Source of the DNA: Oerskovia douganii
Lineage (GTDB): Bacteria; Actinomycetota; Actinomycetes; Actinomycetales; Cellulomonadaceae
Assembly (NCBI RefSeq): GCF_015142735.1
Contig: NZ_JACSPN010000015.1
Location: 1 to 64,000 of the forward strand
DNA: 64,000 nucleotides
Direction: 5' to 3'
Below, in pieces: positions 44,603-54,300 of the stretch; the stretch's first letter is position 1, and every line of letters begins with the position of its first letter. The position numbers and the translations under genes are program-made. A model generated the notes under the pieces. It had not been told where the DNA came from, did not search any database, and worked only from the letters and a program-made list of their open reading frames with translations.

Positions 44603-45420
44603 CGGACGTTCTCCTTGTCCTGTGTCGGACCGGCGGGGGCGGCGTCGGTGCCGGCCTCGTCGTCGGTGGGCGGCTCGGTGAGGGCCAGGAAGACCTCGTC
44701 GAGCGAGCCCGCGTCGTGCACGGACTTGAGCTCGGCAGGAGTGCCCTCGGCGACGATGCGCCCGTCGTGGAGGACGGCGACCGAGTCGGCGAGCCGGTCG
44801 GCCTCCTCGAGGTACTGGGTGGTGAGCAGGATCGTGGTGCCGCGCTCGACGAGCGCGCGCACCTCGTCCCACAGGGTGCGGCGGCTCCGCGGGTCGAGGC
44901 CCGTCGTCGGCTCGTCGAGGAACACGACCGACGGTGTGCCGACGAGCGTCATCGCGAGGTCGAGCTTGCGCTTCATGCCGCCCGAGTAGGTCGCGACGGG
45001 CTTGCCCGCGGCCTCGGCCAGCCCGAACTGCTCGAGCAGGTCGGTCGTCCGACGACGGCCGGCTGCCGTGCCGAGGTGGTTGAGGTCGGCCATGAGCCGC
45101 AGGTTCTCGGTGCCCGTGAGCAGCTCGTCGACCGCGGTGATCTGCCCGGTGACGCCGATCGACGCTCGGACGGCGTCCGGTGCGCGGGCGACGTCGTGGC
45201 CTGCGACGCGGACCGTGCCGGCGTCGGCGGCGAGCAGGGTCGACAGGACCCCGACGGTCGTCGTCTTGCCCGAGCCGTTCGGGCCGAGCAGCGCGGTGAT
45301 CGTCCCTGCGGGGACGACGAGGTCGACCCCGTCGAGCACGAGCTGCGTGCCGGACTTCGAGCGGTAGGACTTGCGCAGGCCGGCGACCTCGATCGCAGGT
45401 CCGCGGACTGAGGTGGTCAT
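44599..45420 (-). CDS. ABC transporter ATP-binding protein (DrrA-like)
   Basis: The 273-residue ATPase has Walker A LLGPNGSGKTTTVGVL, the signature YSGGMKRKLDLAMTLV, Walker B VVFLDEPTTGLDP and the C-terminal DrrA-type region ending in a polar acidic tail. ATG 45420 has GAAGGAG upstream. It pairs with the overlapping permease gene. The DUF4097 gene lies 113 bp upstream on the same strand. Confidence 0.94.
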   Translation of the reverse strand: MTTSVRGPAIEVAGLRKSYRSKSGTQLVLDGVDLVVPAGTITALLGPNGSGKTTTVGVLSTLLAADAGTVRVAGHDVARAPDAVRASIGVTGQITAVDELLTGTENLRLMADLNHLGTAAGRRRTTDLLEQFGLAEAAGKPVATYSGGMKRKLDLAMTLVGTPSVVFLDEPTTGLDPRSRRTLWDEVRALVERGTTILLTTQYLEEADRLADSVAVLHDGRIVAEGTPAELKSVHDAGSLDEVFLALTEPPTDDEAGTDAAPAGPTQDKENVR

Positions 45421-45533
45421 GAGCTTCTCCTTCGACGGTGATGGACGAGCGGGTGGGGCGTGCGGCGTCGGGCGGGGCGCGAGACGTCGGTGGGACCGTC
45501 CGTGCCGGGCTGCCTGGTGCAGGACCGGCTCGG

Positions 45534-46382
45534 TCAGGCGTGCGGGCGGCGCACGACGACGTCGCCGTAGCTGGTGCTGGCGCGCACCTCGACCGTCAGG
45601 TCGCTCTCGTCGGGGCCCGCGACGTCCTCCAGGAGGTTGCGGACCTCGCCGTGCTGCGAGCCTGCGTCGAGCCACGCGGCGGTGCCCTCGGGGACACCGA
45701 CCTCGATCGAGCCGTACGAGCTGGCGAGCGTCAGGCTCCCGCTGGCGGCCTGCTCGACCCGGATGTTGCCGTGAGCGCACCGGACGACGGTCTCGCCCAG
45801 CGACCGGCCGATCGAGATCTCGCCGTGCGCACCGTTGACCTGCAGCCTCGTGGAGGTCCGTCCGATCTCGGTCGTGCCGTTCGGGACCTTGACGACCGCG
45901 TCGCCATCGACCTCGCGGATGCGCAGGCCGCCGGCGGAGACCACGGCGCTGGTAGGGCCCGCGGCGCGGCCGACGGTGAGGGAGCCGGCCGAGACCTTGA
46001 TGTCGAGCCGGTCGACGTCGTCGAGGCGGGCGTTGCCGCCGTTGAGGTTCAGGTCGACCGACCCGAGCCTGCCCTCGGCGTACAGGGAGCCGGCCTTGCC
46101 GCGCAGGTCCGACCCGACGGGGAGCTCGATGGTGACCTTCGCGCCGCCGGAGGCGAACGGCAGGACGTACTGCTTCCAGGAGCTGGGGTAGACGATCGTG
46201 ATCGCGTCGCCGTCGCGCTCGACGCGCGTCTCCTCAGCGGCCTTCACCGAGCCGGACTTGCCGGGGTCGGCCGGCAGGACGGTCACGACGACGTCGTCCC
46301 GGTCCCCGGCGACGACGTACAGGTTGCCGAAGGGGACGTCGACGAGGACCGGGACGGGGGTGGGGGCGGCGAAAGTGGGCAT
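45534..46382 (-). CDS. DUF4097-family beta-repeat protein
   Basis: The 282-residue protein is built of short beta repeats (GSLYAEGRLGSVDLNLNGGN, LDIKVSAGSLTVGRAAG, GEISIGRSLGETVVRCAHGN), the right-handed beta-helix pattern of DUF4097 (adhesin-like) proteins. There is no signal peptide, so it is probably cytoplasmic. ATG 46382 is preceded by GGAGGATCC. It lies between the ribbon-helix-helix gene and the ABC exporter genes, all on one strand, a recurrent actinobacterial set. Role unknown; a structural sensor is possible. Confidence 0.88.
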   Translation of the reverse strand: MPTFAAPTPVPVLVDVPFGNLYVVAGDRDDVVVTVLPADPGKSGSVKAAEETRVERDGDAITIVYPSSWKQYVLPFASGGAKVTIELPVGSDLRGKAGSLYAEGRLGSVDLNLNGGNARLDDVDRLDIKVSAGSLTVGRAAGPTSAVVSAGGLRIREVDGDAVVKVPNGTTEIGRTSTRLQVNGAHGEISIGRSLGETVVRCAHGNIRVEQAASGSLTLASSYGSIEVGVPEGTAAWLDAGSQHGEVRNLLEDVAGPDESDLTVEVRASTSYGDVVVRRPHA

Positions 46383-46459
46383 GACGGATCCTCCGGAGGG
46401 GTGAGCGTGTCCGCCCCGTGGTGGCGGGGCGCGGGGATGTGGTGGTGTCAGGTGGTGCG

Positions 46460-46984
46460 TCAGCGCACCCAACCGGTCACGCGGCCGGTCGCGCTGGGGG
46501 TCCGGGCGGTGGTGCGGGTCGTGCTGCGGGACGGGGCGGCGGGGGCGAGCGCGGCGGCCACCGCGCGCACGAGCCAGGTGTTGACGGACACGCCCTCGCG
46601 GGAAGCCGCTTCCTCGACCTGGGCCTTGAGCTGGTCGGGCAGGCGGAGCGTCGTGCGGGAGGTGCTGACGTCGTCGGGGTCGAGGGCCGCGGGGCGGGCA
46701 GGGGCGACGATGGCGGGAGCGGCGTCCTCGAAGGCCGAGGCGGGTGCGGGCGTCACGATGAACTCGGGGTCACGTCCTCGGAGCCGGACGTCGACCGCGC
46801 CCGGTGCGAGCTCGGCCGTGATCTCGGTGGCCGCGGTCGACAGTGCCTCGAGCAGGACGAGCCGGACCGCGGCGTCGAGCGGTGCCGAGAGCCGGTCGGC
46901 GAGCTCTCGCGCCTCGTCCCCGCCGGCGGCGGCTGCGGTGGCGAGCTGGTGCTGCAGCTCGTCGACGTATCTCGTGAGTTCCAT
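46460..46984 (-). CDS. Ribbon-helix-helix (HicB/Arc-like) repressor, operon leader
   Basis: In the 174-residue protein the N-terminal helical region (1-85) precedes a ribbon-helix-helix domain at about residues 110-145: RTTLRLPDQLKAQVEEAASR then EGVSVNTWLVRAV. It is the first gene of the operon with DUF4097 and ABC genes. Repeated TGGTGTCA half-sites just upstream (46994-47056) are its probable operators, implying autorepression. The start codon lies 10 bp from the first operator half. Confidence 0.82.
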   Translation of the reverse strand: MELTRYVDELQHQLATAAAAGGDEARELADRLSAPLDAAVRLVLLEALSTAATEITAELAPGAVDVRLRGRDPEFIVTPAPASAFEDAAPAIVAPARPAALDPDDVSTSRTTLRLPDQLKAQVEEAASREGVSVNTWLVRAVAAALAPAAPSRSTTRTTARTPSATGRVTGWVR

Positions 46985-46993
46985 GACGCCACT

Positions 46994-47056
46994 ATGACAC
47001 CATCCGTGGTGTCATCGCAAGAGGTCTGGTGTCAGTTCTTTGACGACGTGGTGTCA
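46994..47056. promoter_or_regulatory. Operator array for the ribbon-helix-helix repressor
   Basis: TGACACCA (46995-47002) and TGGTGTCA (47007-47014) form an inverted pair around TCCG, extended to 9-bp arms. Two more direct copies of TGGTGTCA start at 47027 and 47049, so the three direct copies are 20 and 22 bp apart, about two helical turns. This is the kind of array that ribbon-helix-helix repressors bind cooperatively. Confidence 0.78.
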
Positions 47057-47220
47057 CGGCGCCGCAGGCAGGCGACGACGGGGGTCAGATCCCTGGGGCA
47101 TACCCCCACACGCGGAAGGCGGCGTCGCTGCCGAGTCCGTGCAAGCACCATGCCCGCCTGGCCCGTGTGCCAGCTCCGGGTTGCCGGGCGCGGGGCCCGG
47201 CCTCGCCCTATCGTGGAGAC

Positions 47221-49470
47221 GTGATCGAGGAGCCGAGGGCGGCGCCGGCGACCGCGGAGCTCGACCGGCTGCTCCTCGACGCCAAGCTCGCAGCGCCCCG
47301 GTCAGGCGCCCCGGTCGTGAGCCGTGCCCACCTGATCGACGCGGCGCGCGCGAGCGGTCGGCGGGTCGTCGGGATCACGGCTCCCCCGGGCTACGGCAAG
47401 ACCACGCTGCTCGCCGAGTGGGCCGAGCGCGACCCTCGCCCCGTCGTCTGGATCACGCTCGACCGGTTCGACGACGACCCGCCCGTCCTCCTGTCGGTGC
47501 TGACCGAGGCCCTCGCCCGCCAGGGCCTCGGCGGACCGGACCACGACGGACGGACGACGGCCCCGCACCCGTCGCTGCTCGGACGGGCCGCCCCGCGCCT
47601 GGCCTCGGTCCTGAGGGCCGCCCCGACCCCGTTCGTGCTGGTGCTCGACGACCTGCACGAGCTGCGGTCCCCCGCGTGCCACGACGTGCTCGGGGTCGTG
47701 GTCGCCGGGATCCCCGACGGGTCGCAGCTCGTCGCCGCGAGCCGCGACGCGCAGCCCCACCTCGCGAGGCTGCGGGCCGCCGACGAGACCGTCGAGCTCG
47801 GGGCGCTCGACCTCGCCCTCGACGTCGAGGGCACCGCGCACGTGTTCGCCGCCACCGACGTGCCCATCGCCCCGGCCGTCGCGGCAGCCGTCACGGCCCG
47901 GACCGAGGGGTGGCCCGTCGGGGTGCACCTCGCGGCCCTGGTCGCCCGCGACGAAGGGGCCGACGCCGCATCCCTCACGGGCACCGACCCCTGCGTCGCG
48001 GACTACCTGCAGCGCGAGGCGCTCCGTCGGCTCCCCGACGAGACCCGGCGGTTCCTGCGCCGCACTGCGGTCCTCGACGACCTCACGGCTCCCCTGTGCG
48101 ACGCGGTGCTGGGCGAGACCTCCTCGCTGCGGCACCTGCGCGACCTCGAGTCCGCGCACCTGTTCCTCGTCCCGCTGGACCGGCACCGCCGCTGGTTCCG
48201 CTATCACGCCCTGTTCCGCGAGCTCCTGCTCGACGAGCTCCTGACCACCGAGCCGGACCTCGCCGACACCCTGCGCGGCCGGGCCGCCGACTGGTACGAG
48301 GCCCACGGGGCACCGGCCCGCGCCGTGGAGCAGCTCCTCGCGACGGGCGGACGCGACCGAGCCGCCCGGCTCGTGGCCCGCGTCGTGGTGCCCCTCGTCC
48401 AGGCCGGGCAGATCTCGACCGTCGACCGCTGGCTCGGCCTCCTGGGCGACGGCACGATCCGCAGCCACCCGCCCCTCGCGGTGCTCGCCGGGTACGTCGC
48501 GGTCTACGAGGGGCACGCCGCGGCCGCCGAGCGCTGGGGGGCGGTCGCGGACGCGGCGTCGTCCGAGAGCGGGCCCACCGAGGGCGCGGCCGCGTTCGCC
48601 CCGGCCCGTGCGGCGTTCCGGGCCCTGCGCTGCCCGGACGGCCCGCAGCGGATGCTCGACGACGCCCGCCTGGCCCTGGACTCCGAGCCGGGGTGGGGAC
48701 CGTGGCGCGGCACGGCCCTCGTGCTGAGCGGGGACGCGCACCGCCTGACCGGCGACGACGTGTCGGCCGCCCGCGACCTCGAGCTCTGCGTCGAGGCCGC
48801 GGACGCCCTGCAGGACGCCGACACCCTGGTGCACGCGCAGGCGCAGCTCGCGGACCTCGACATGGACCACGGCCGGTGGGACAGCGCCGAGCAGCGCGTC
48901 CGGCAGGCGCTCGCGACGATCGAGGCCCACCGCACGGAGGACTACCCGACGAGCGCCCTGGGGTACGCCGCGGCCGCCCGTCTGGCCCTCCACACCCACG
49001 ACCACGCACGGACCGTCGACCTCCTCACGCGGGGGATGCGCGCCAGGACGTTCAGCACGTACGCGTTCCCGACGCTCGCGGTGCGCGTGCGCCTCCGGCT
49101 CGCGCGCACGAGCTGGGCCACGGCCGACGTCGCAGCCGTCCGCCACCTCCTGCGAGAGATCGACGACGTCCTGCTGCGCCGTCCGGCGCTCGGCGTGCTG
49201 GTCGACGAGGTCGCGGACCTGCGCAAGTCCTTCGACGCGGCCGGGCACGCGACCGCATCGACCGTCCCCGGCCCGCCCCTGACCCCGGCGGAGCTGCGGC
49301 TCCTGCCCTACCTCCAGACGCACCTGACGATCCGGGAGATCGGCGAGCGGCTCTTCGTGTCGCGCAACACCGCCAGCTCGGAGATCGGTTCGATCTACCG
49401 CAAGCTCGGCGTCTCGAGCCGGAGCGCGGCCGTGGAGCGCGCCGTCGACAGAGGACTGCTGGGCTCGTGA
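47221..49470 (+). CDS. MalT-like LuxR-family transcriptional regulator with NTPase domain
   Basis: The 749-residue protein has a STAND/AAA NTPase domain (Walker A ITAPPGYGKTTLLAEW around residues 52-67, Walker B FVLVLDDLHEL), a central helical repeat region (about 340-660, TPR-like) and a C-terminal LuxR helix-turn-helix (about 680-749: LTPAELRLLPYLQTHLTIRE, LFVSRNTASSEIGSIYRKLG). GTG 47221 follows GTGGAGAC. This architecture usually means an ATP-dependent activator of catabolic operons. No obvious target is adjacent; it borders the array above and a decarboxylase-like gene. Confidence 0.93.
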   Translation: MIEEPRAAPATAELDRLLLDAKLAAPRSGAPVVSRAHLIDAARASGRRVVGITAPPGYGKTTLLAEWAERDPRPVVWITLDRFDDDPPVLLSVLTEALARQGLGGPDHDGRTTAPHPSLLGRAAPRLASVLRAAPTPFVLVLDDLHELRSPACHDVLGVVVAGIPDGSQLVAASRDAQPHLARLRAADETVELGALDLALDVEGTAHVFAATDVPIAPAVAAAVTARTEGWPVGVHLAALVARDEGADAASLTGTDPCVADYLQREALRRLPDETRRFLRRTAVLDDLTAPLCDAVLGETSSLRHLRDLESAHLFLVPLDRHRRWFRYHALFRELLLDELLTTEPDLADTLRGRAADWYEAHGAPARAVEQLLATGGRDRAARLVARVVVPLVQAGQISTVDRWLGLLGDGTIRSHPPLAVLAGYVAVYEGHAAAAERWGAVADAASSESGPTEGAAAFAPARAAFRALRCPDGPQRMLDDARLALDSEPGWGPWRGTALVLSGDAHRLTGDDVSAARDLELCVEAADALQDADTLVHAQAQLADLDMDHGRWDSAEQRVRQALATIEAHRTEDYPTSALGYAAAARLALHTHDHARTVDLLTRGMRARTFSTYAFPTLAVRVRLRLARTSWATADVAAVRHLLREIDDVLLRRPALGVLVDEVADLRKSFDAAGHATASTVPGPPLTPAELRLLPYLQTHLTIREIGERLFVSRNTASSEIGSIYRKLGVSSRSAAVERAVDRGLLGS

Positions 49471-49474
49471 CCCC

Positions 49475-49795
49475 TCACCCGGGCTCGCGTGCGTCGAACG
49501 GGTCGTAGCCCAGGGCGAGGGCGAGCTTGGGTGCCGCGGCGACCACGGCCGGCAGCCCGACGATCGGGATGGTCGCCGCGAGGACGTCGACGATCTCCGC
49601 GGTCGTCGCCCCCGCCGTCACGGCCTCGTCGACCTCGCTGCCGTAGGTCGGCTCGGCCCCGCCCACCGCGACGAGAGCAGCGAGCCGGATCAGGGCGACG
49701 GTCCGGGGCTCGAGCACGGTCGACTCGAGCTCCAGGTCCTCCTCGAGCCGGGAGTCGTTGATCGCGAAGCGTCGAAGTCGGTCGGTGTAGTCCAC
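49475..49795 (-). CDS. Carboxymuconolactone decarboxylase-like protein
   Basis: The 106-residue helical protein shows LEPRTVALIRLAALVAVGGA, then EVDEAVTAGATTAEIVDVLA and ATIPIVGLPAVVAAAPKLAL. This matches the CMD/AhpD fold but lacks the C-x-x-C redox motif of AhpD. It may be a decarboxylase or a small structural relative. It converges on the LuxR gene with a 4-bp gap and diverges from the DUF6325 gene. Confidence 0.85.
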   Translation of the reverse strand: MDYTDRLRRFAINDSRLEEDLELESTVLEPRTVALIRLAALVAVGGAEPTYGSEVDEAVTAGATTAEIVDVLAATIPIVGLPAVVAAAPKLALALGYDPFDAREPG

Positions 49796-50103
49796 GGTCT
49801 GGCCATCCTGTCGCCCGGGTCACGTCCTCCCATTGCCGCACGCGGCCCGACCACCCGCATCACGCCGATCACATGATCCGTGTCCGCCCCGGTCGTCGCC
49901 GGGCGTCCTGCGACGACCGGGGCCTCCGGCCGGACGAGGACGCGCCGGCCCGGCGGCCCCGAGTTCATGCGGTCTGCATGACGACGCCGACGCGCGGTTC
50001 GTCGGATGCTGGCAGGAGCGCGGGACGACACGTGCGCCCTCCCTCCGCCGGCTCCGGACGTCCGGGCGGCGGGGAGGGGCCCCGGAGGAGAGGACCGAGA
50101 CCC
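49796..50103. other. Divergent region with a strong inverted repeat
   Basis: This 308-bp stretch between the CMD gene and the DUF6325 gene carries no convincing gene. It contains the inverted repeat at 49886-49923 and a GGAGGAGAGG stretch near 50085 that may serve as the ribosome site of the gene at 50104. Confidence 0.5.
49886..49923. promoter_or_regulatory. Perfect 14-bp inverted repeat between divergent genes
   Basis: GCCCCGGTCGTCGC (49886-49899) and GCGACGACCGGGGC (49910-49923) flank a 10-base loop. As the flanking genes diverge, no terminator is needed here, so an operator or leader-RNA hairpin is more likely. Confidence 0.5.
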
Positions 50104-50553
50104 ATGACCCAGGACCCGAACGACGCCCAGGACACCGGCCCCATCGACTACCTCGTCGTGGAGTTCACGTCCGACGCGATGACGGGAGAGGCCTTCCCCC
50201 TGCTCGTCGACCTCGTCGACCGCGGGATCGTCCGCGTCCTCGACCTGCTCGTGCTGCGCAAGGAGGACGACGGGACCGTGACGGGCCTCGAGCTCGACGA
50301 GCTCGCCGACGGCTCGACGGGGCTCGAGATCTTCTCGGGAGCCCAGTCGGGACTCCTGGGGCACGAGGACCTCGCCGAGGCCGCGGAGGCCGTCGAGCCG
50401 GGCAGGACGGCCGCCGTGCTCGTGTACGAGAACGTCTGGGCGGCACCGTTCGCCTCGGCCCTGCGCCGTGGCGGCGCCCAGCTCGTCGCGAGCGGGCGGA
50501 TCCCGGTGCAGGCGGTCCTCGCAGCGCTCGACGCCGCCGAGACGACCAGCTGA
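50104..50553 (+). CDS. DUF6325-like protein
   Basis: The 149-residue protein begins MTQDPNDAQDTGPIDYLVVE. It shows FPLLVDLVDRGIVRVLDLLV, the polar LAEAAEAVEPGRTAAVLVYE and WAAPFASALRRGGAQLVASG, a pattern known from actinobacterial DUF6325/DUF1269-like proteins that accompany SHOCT genes. No membrane helix. It is first in a three-gene cassette with the two SHOCT genes. Function unknown. Confidence 0.82.
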   Translation: MTQDPNDAQDTGPIDYLVVEFTSDAMTGEAFPLLVDLVDRGIVRVLDLLVLRKEDDGTVTGLELDELADGSTGLEIFSGAQSGLLGHEDLAEAAEAVEPGRTAAVLVYENVWAAPFASALRRGGAQLVASGRIPVQAVLAALDAAETTS

Positions 50554-50580
50554 CGACCCGTCCGACCGAGAGGAAGCACC

Positions 50581-50871
50581 ATGGGACTCATCCGAGGAGT
50601 CGCACGCACCGCCGTCGTCGCCGGCACGGCGACCGCCGTCTCCAACCGCGTCTCCCGCCGGCAGGCCGGACGCTGGGCCGCCCAGGAGGAGCCGCCGCCC
50701 CAGCAGGCGCCCCAGCCGACGTACGCGGCACCGCCCCCGGCGCCCGCACAGGCCCCGACCGGCATGGACGCCAAGATCGCCCAGCTCACGCAGCTCGGCA
50801 CGCTGCGCGACCAGGGAGTGCTGAGCCCTGCCGAGTTCGAGGCGCAGAAGGCTCAGATCCTCGCCGGTTGA
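50581..50871 (+). CDS. SHOCT-domain protein
   Basis: The 96-residue protein has a weakly hydrophobic N-terminus (VARTAVVAGTATAVSNRVSR), a Pro/Gln-rich linker and a C-terminal SHOCT domain: IAQLTQLGTLRDQGVLSPAE followed by FEAQKAQILAG. SHOCT domains are small oligomerisation modules. AGGAAG precedes the ATG. It lies 27 bp after the DUF6325 gene and 27 bp before the next SHOCT gene. Confidence 0.88.
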   Translation: MGLIRGVARTAVVAGTATAVSNRVSRRQAGRWAAQEEPPPQQAPQPTYAAPPPAPAQAPTGMDAKIAQLTQLGTLRDQGVLSPAEFEAQKAQILAG

Positions 50872-50898
50872 CCGGCACCCACCTGAGGAGGAGTTCGC

Positions 50899-51282
50899 AT
50901 GGACAGCTTCATGGACTGGTTCTGGCTGATGGTCTGGTGGTTCTTCTTCTTCATGTACCTGATGATCCTGTTCCGGATCCTCGCCGACCTCTTCCGCGAC
51001 CACGAGCTGAGCGGCTGGTGGAAGGCGCTGTGGATCGTCGCCCTCGTCGTCTTCCCGTTCGTGTCCGCGCTGGTCTACGTCATCGCCCGGGGCCGCGGGA
51101 TGGCCGAGCGCCAGATGCAGGACATGTCCCAGGCCAAGGCGCAGACCGACGCCTACATCAGGGACGTCTCCGGCTCGCAGTCCTCGGCAGCGACCCAGAT
51201 CGCCGATGCCAAGGCGCTGCTCGACTCCGGGGTGATCGACCAGGACGAGTTCGCGACGCTCAAGGCGAAGGCCCTGGCCTGA
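50899..51282 (+). CDS. PLDc_N/SHOCT membrane protein
   Basis: The 127-residue protein has two membrane segments (about 10-30 with FMDWFWLMVWWFFFFMYLMI, and 44-65), then a polar linker and a C-terminal SHOCT domain (IADAKALLDSGVIDQDEFAT). The N-terminal half matches the phospholipase D N-terminal-like membrane hairpin. It is third in the DUF6325-SHOCT cassette; AGGAGG precedes it. Probably a membrane partner for the soluble SHOCT protein. Confidence 0.88.
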   Translation: MDSFMDWFWLMVWWFFFFMYLMILFRILADLFRDHELSGWWKALWIVALVVFPFVSALVYVIARGRGMAERQMQDMSQAKAQTDAYIRDVSGSQSSAATQIADAKALLDSGVIDQDEFATLKAKALA

Positions 51283-51339
51283 GCGCCCGGACCTGCCGGT
51301 CCCTGGCGACCGGCAGGTCCGGGGCGTCGGCGCGACGCC

Positions 51340-54300
51340 TCAGTCCTCGCCGTAGAACACCCGCTCCATGACGGCCCGCGCGCGCCGCGCGGTGCGCAGG
51401 TAGCGTTCCTCGAGCTCGGCCCCCGACTCCTCGTCCCCGATCACCCGGGCGAGGCCGGTCAGCGCCCGGATCTCGTGGGGCAGCACGTCGGCCGACGGGC
51501 CGCCGGTGCGCCCCGACCAGAGCACGAGCGCGCTGCGCAACCACGACGCGAGGTGCCACGACTCCCCCAGGGTCGCTGCGTCGTCGGGCGTCACCAGGCC
51601 CGCGTCCGCGGCGGCCTCCAGGGCGTCGATCGTCGAGGTCGTGCGCAGGCCCGCGACCTCGTGCGCGTGCTGGAGCTGGAGGAGCTGGACGGTCCACTCG
51701 ACGTCGGAGACCCCGCCCCGGCCGAGCTTGAGGTGCCGCGACGGGTCGACGCCGCGCGGCAGCCGCTCCGACTCGACGCGCGCCTTGATGCGTCGCACCT
51801 CGCGCACGGCCGCCGGGTCGAGCCCGCCCGACGGGTAGCGCAAGGGGTCGACCAGGGCCACGAACCGTTCGCCCAGCCCAGGGTCCCCCGCAGCCGGACG
51901 GGCCCGCAGCAGCGCCTGGGACTCCCACACGGCGGACCAGCGGTCGTAGTACTCGGCGTACGACGCGAACGAGCGCACGAGCGGGCCGTTGCGTCCCTCG
52001 GGGCGCAGGTCGGCGTCGACGGGCAGCCCGGGCTCGGGCCCCATGTCGCCCAGCAGCGAGCGCAGCCGGGTCGCGACGACGAGCGCGAACGCCTGGGCCT
52101 CGCGGTCGCTCGCGCCCTCCGTGGGCTCGTGCACGAACATGACGTCCGCGTCCGAGCCGTAGCCCATCTCGCGCCCGCCGAGGCGCCCCATCGCGATGAT
52201 CGCGCACCGGGCCGGGTCCTCGTCGGGGCCCGCGACGCCCAGCTCCTGGCGCGCGACGAACTGCGCCACGCGCAGCCCACCCACGAGCGTCACGTCGGCC
52301 GCGTCCGAGATGGCCCGCGCGGCGTCGACAGGGCTCACGACCCGCAGGATCTCCGCAGCCCCCGTGCGGGCGAGCTCGCGGCGGCGCACGGCCCGCAGCG
52401 CGGTCGCCGCAGGGATCGCGACCTCGGCGCGCGTCAGGATCGCGTCGGCCTCCTTCGTGAGGCGTCCGGCCCCGCGCGGCAGCAGGTCCGCGTCGTCGGC
52501 GAGCCAGGCCACGGACTCGGGCGAGCGCGAGAGCGCGTCGGCCATGTACCGCGAGCTCGAGAGCAGCGTCGCGAGACGGTACGCGGCCGACCCCGAGTCC
52601 CGCAGCAGCTTGAGGTACCAGTGCGTCGAGCCGAGCTCCTCGGACAGCTTGCGGAAGTTCAGCAGCCCCGCGTCCGGGTCGGCGCCCTCGGCGAACCACC
52701 CGAGCATCACGGGCAGGAGCTGGCGCTGGATCGCGGCCCGCCGGCTCACCCCTTCGGTGAGCGCGACGACGTGGCGCAGCGCGCCCGCGGGGTCGCGGTA
52801 GCCGATCGCCTGGAAGCGCGCCTTGGCGGCCTCCGGGGCCAGGCTCGCCTCCTCGGCGGAGAGCTGGGCGGTGGCCGGCAGCAGCGGCCGGTAGAAGAGC
52901 TCCTCGTGCAGCGCACGCACCTCGCGGCGCGTCGCACGCCAGCGCTCGAGCAGGCCGTCGGCGCCCTCGGCGCGCATGCCCACCGACCGGGCCAGACGGC
53001 GCAGGTCGTCCTCGCCCGTCGGCATCAGGTGGGTGCGGCGCAGCCGGAAGAGCTGGATGCGGTGCTCGAGCGAGCGCAGGAACCGGTAGCAGACCGCGAG
53101 ACGCGCCGCGTGCTCGCGCCCCACGTACCCGCCCGCCGCCAGGGCCGCGAGCGCCGTGAGCGTGCTGGGGCTGCGGATCGTGTCGTCGGCGCGCCCGTGC
53201 ACGAGCTGCAGGAGCTGGACCGTGAACTCGACGTCGCGCAACCCGCCCTTGCCGAGCTTGAGCTGGCGGTCGGCCTCCGCGGCGGGCACGTGGTCCTCGA
53301 CGCGGCGGCGCATCGCCTGGGAGTCCTCGACGAAGTTCTCGCGCGTCACGGCCGACCACACGAACGGGTTGATCGCGTCGTGGTAGGCCGCGCCGAGCTC
53401 GTGGTCGCCCGCGACCAGGCGCGCCTTGAGCAGCGCCTGGAACTCCCACGTCTTGGCCCAGCGCTCGTAGTACGCGACGTGGCTCGCGAGCGTGCGCACG
53501 AGCGGTCCGTTCTTGCCCTCGGGGCGCAGCGCGGCGTCGACGGGCCACAGCGGCGGCTCCGACGACGTCCCCTGGCACGCGCGCGCGAGGCCCGTCGCGA
53601 GGCGCGCGCCGACGGTCGTCGCGTACTCCTCGTCGAAGCCCTCGGCGGGCTCGGCCACGTAGACCACGTCGACGTCCGAGACGTAGTTCAGCTCGCGCCC
53701 CCCGCACTTGCCCATGCCGATGACCGCGAGCCGGACCCCCGCCCCGTGGTCGTCGAGCTCGCAGCGCGCGATCGCGAGCGCGGCCTCGAGCGCCGCTGCC
53801 GCGAGGTCCGCGAGCGCCGCCGCGACGGCCGGCATGCGTGTGAGCGGCTCGGTCGACGTGAGGTCGGTCGCGGCGATCCGCAGCAGCCGGGCACGGTAGG
53901 CGCGCCGCATGGCGGCCGTCGCGGCCGGCGTGGGCAGGGCCGCGACGGGCTGGTGGGCGTCGGGGTCGGCCGCGACGGCGCGCAGCAGCTCGGCCCGGAC
54001 GGCCCCCGCGTCGACGCCCGTGCCCGCCGTGGGGTCCGCGACGACGGCCAGCAGGTCCGGGTGGGACACCAGCTCGTCGCCGAGCGCGACCGAGGCGCCG
54101 AGCACCGCGAGCAGGCGGTCCCGACCCGACGGGACCGACGGGTCGGCAGGCTCGGTCGCGTCCCCGGTCCCCGGGGCGCTCGTGAGCACCTCGCGGAACG
54201 CCCGGCACAGGCCCTCGTCCCCGCCGACCGCGGTCGAGAGCCGCGCGAGCTGGAGCAGCGCCAGGTCCGGGTCGGCGGTCGCGCCGAGCGCGACCAGCAC

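Noticed and set aside
47302-49323. 673-codon minus-strand frame opposite the MalT-like regulator
   Set aside because: Antisense of a protein with clear Walker and LuxR motifs; composition is low complexity.
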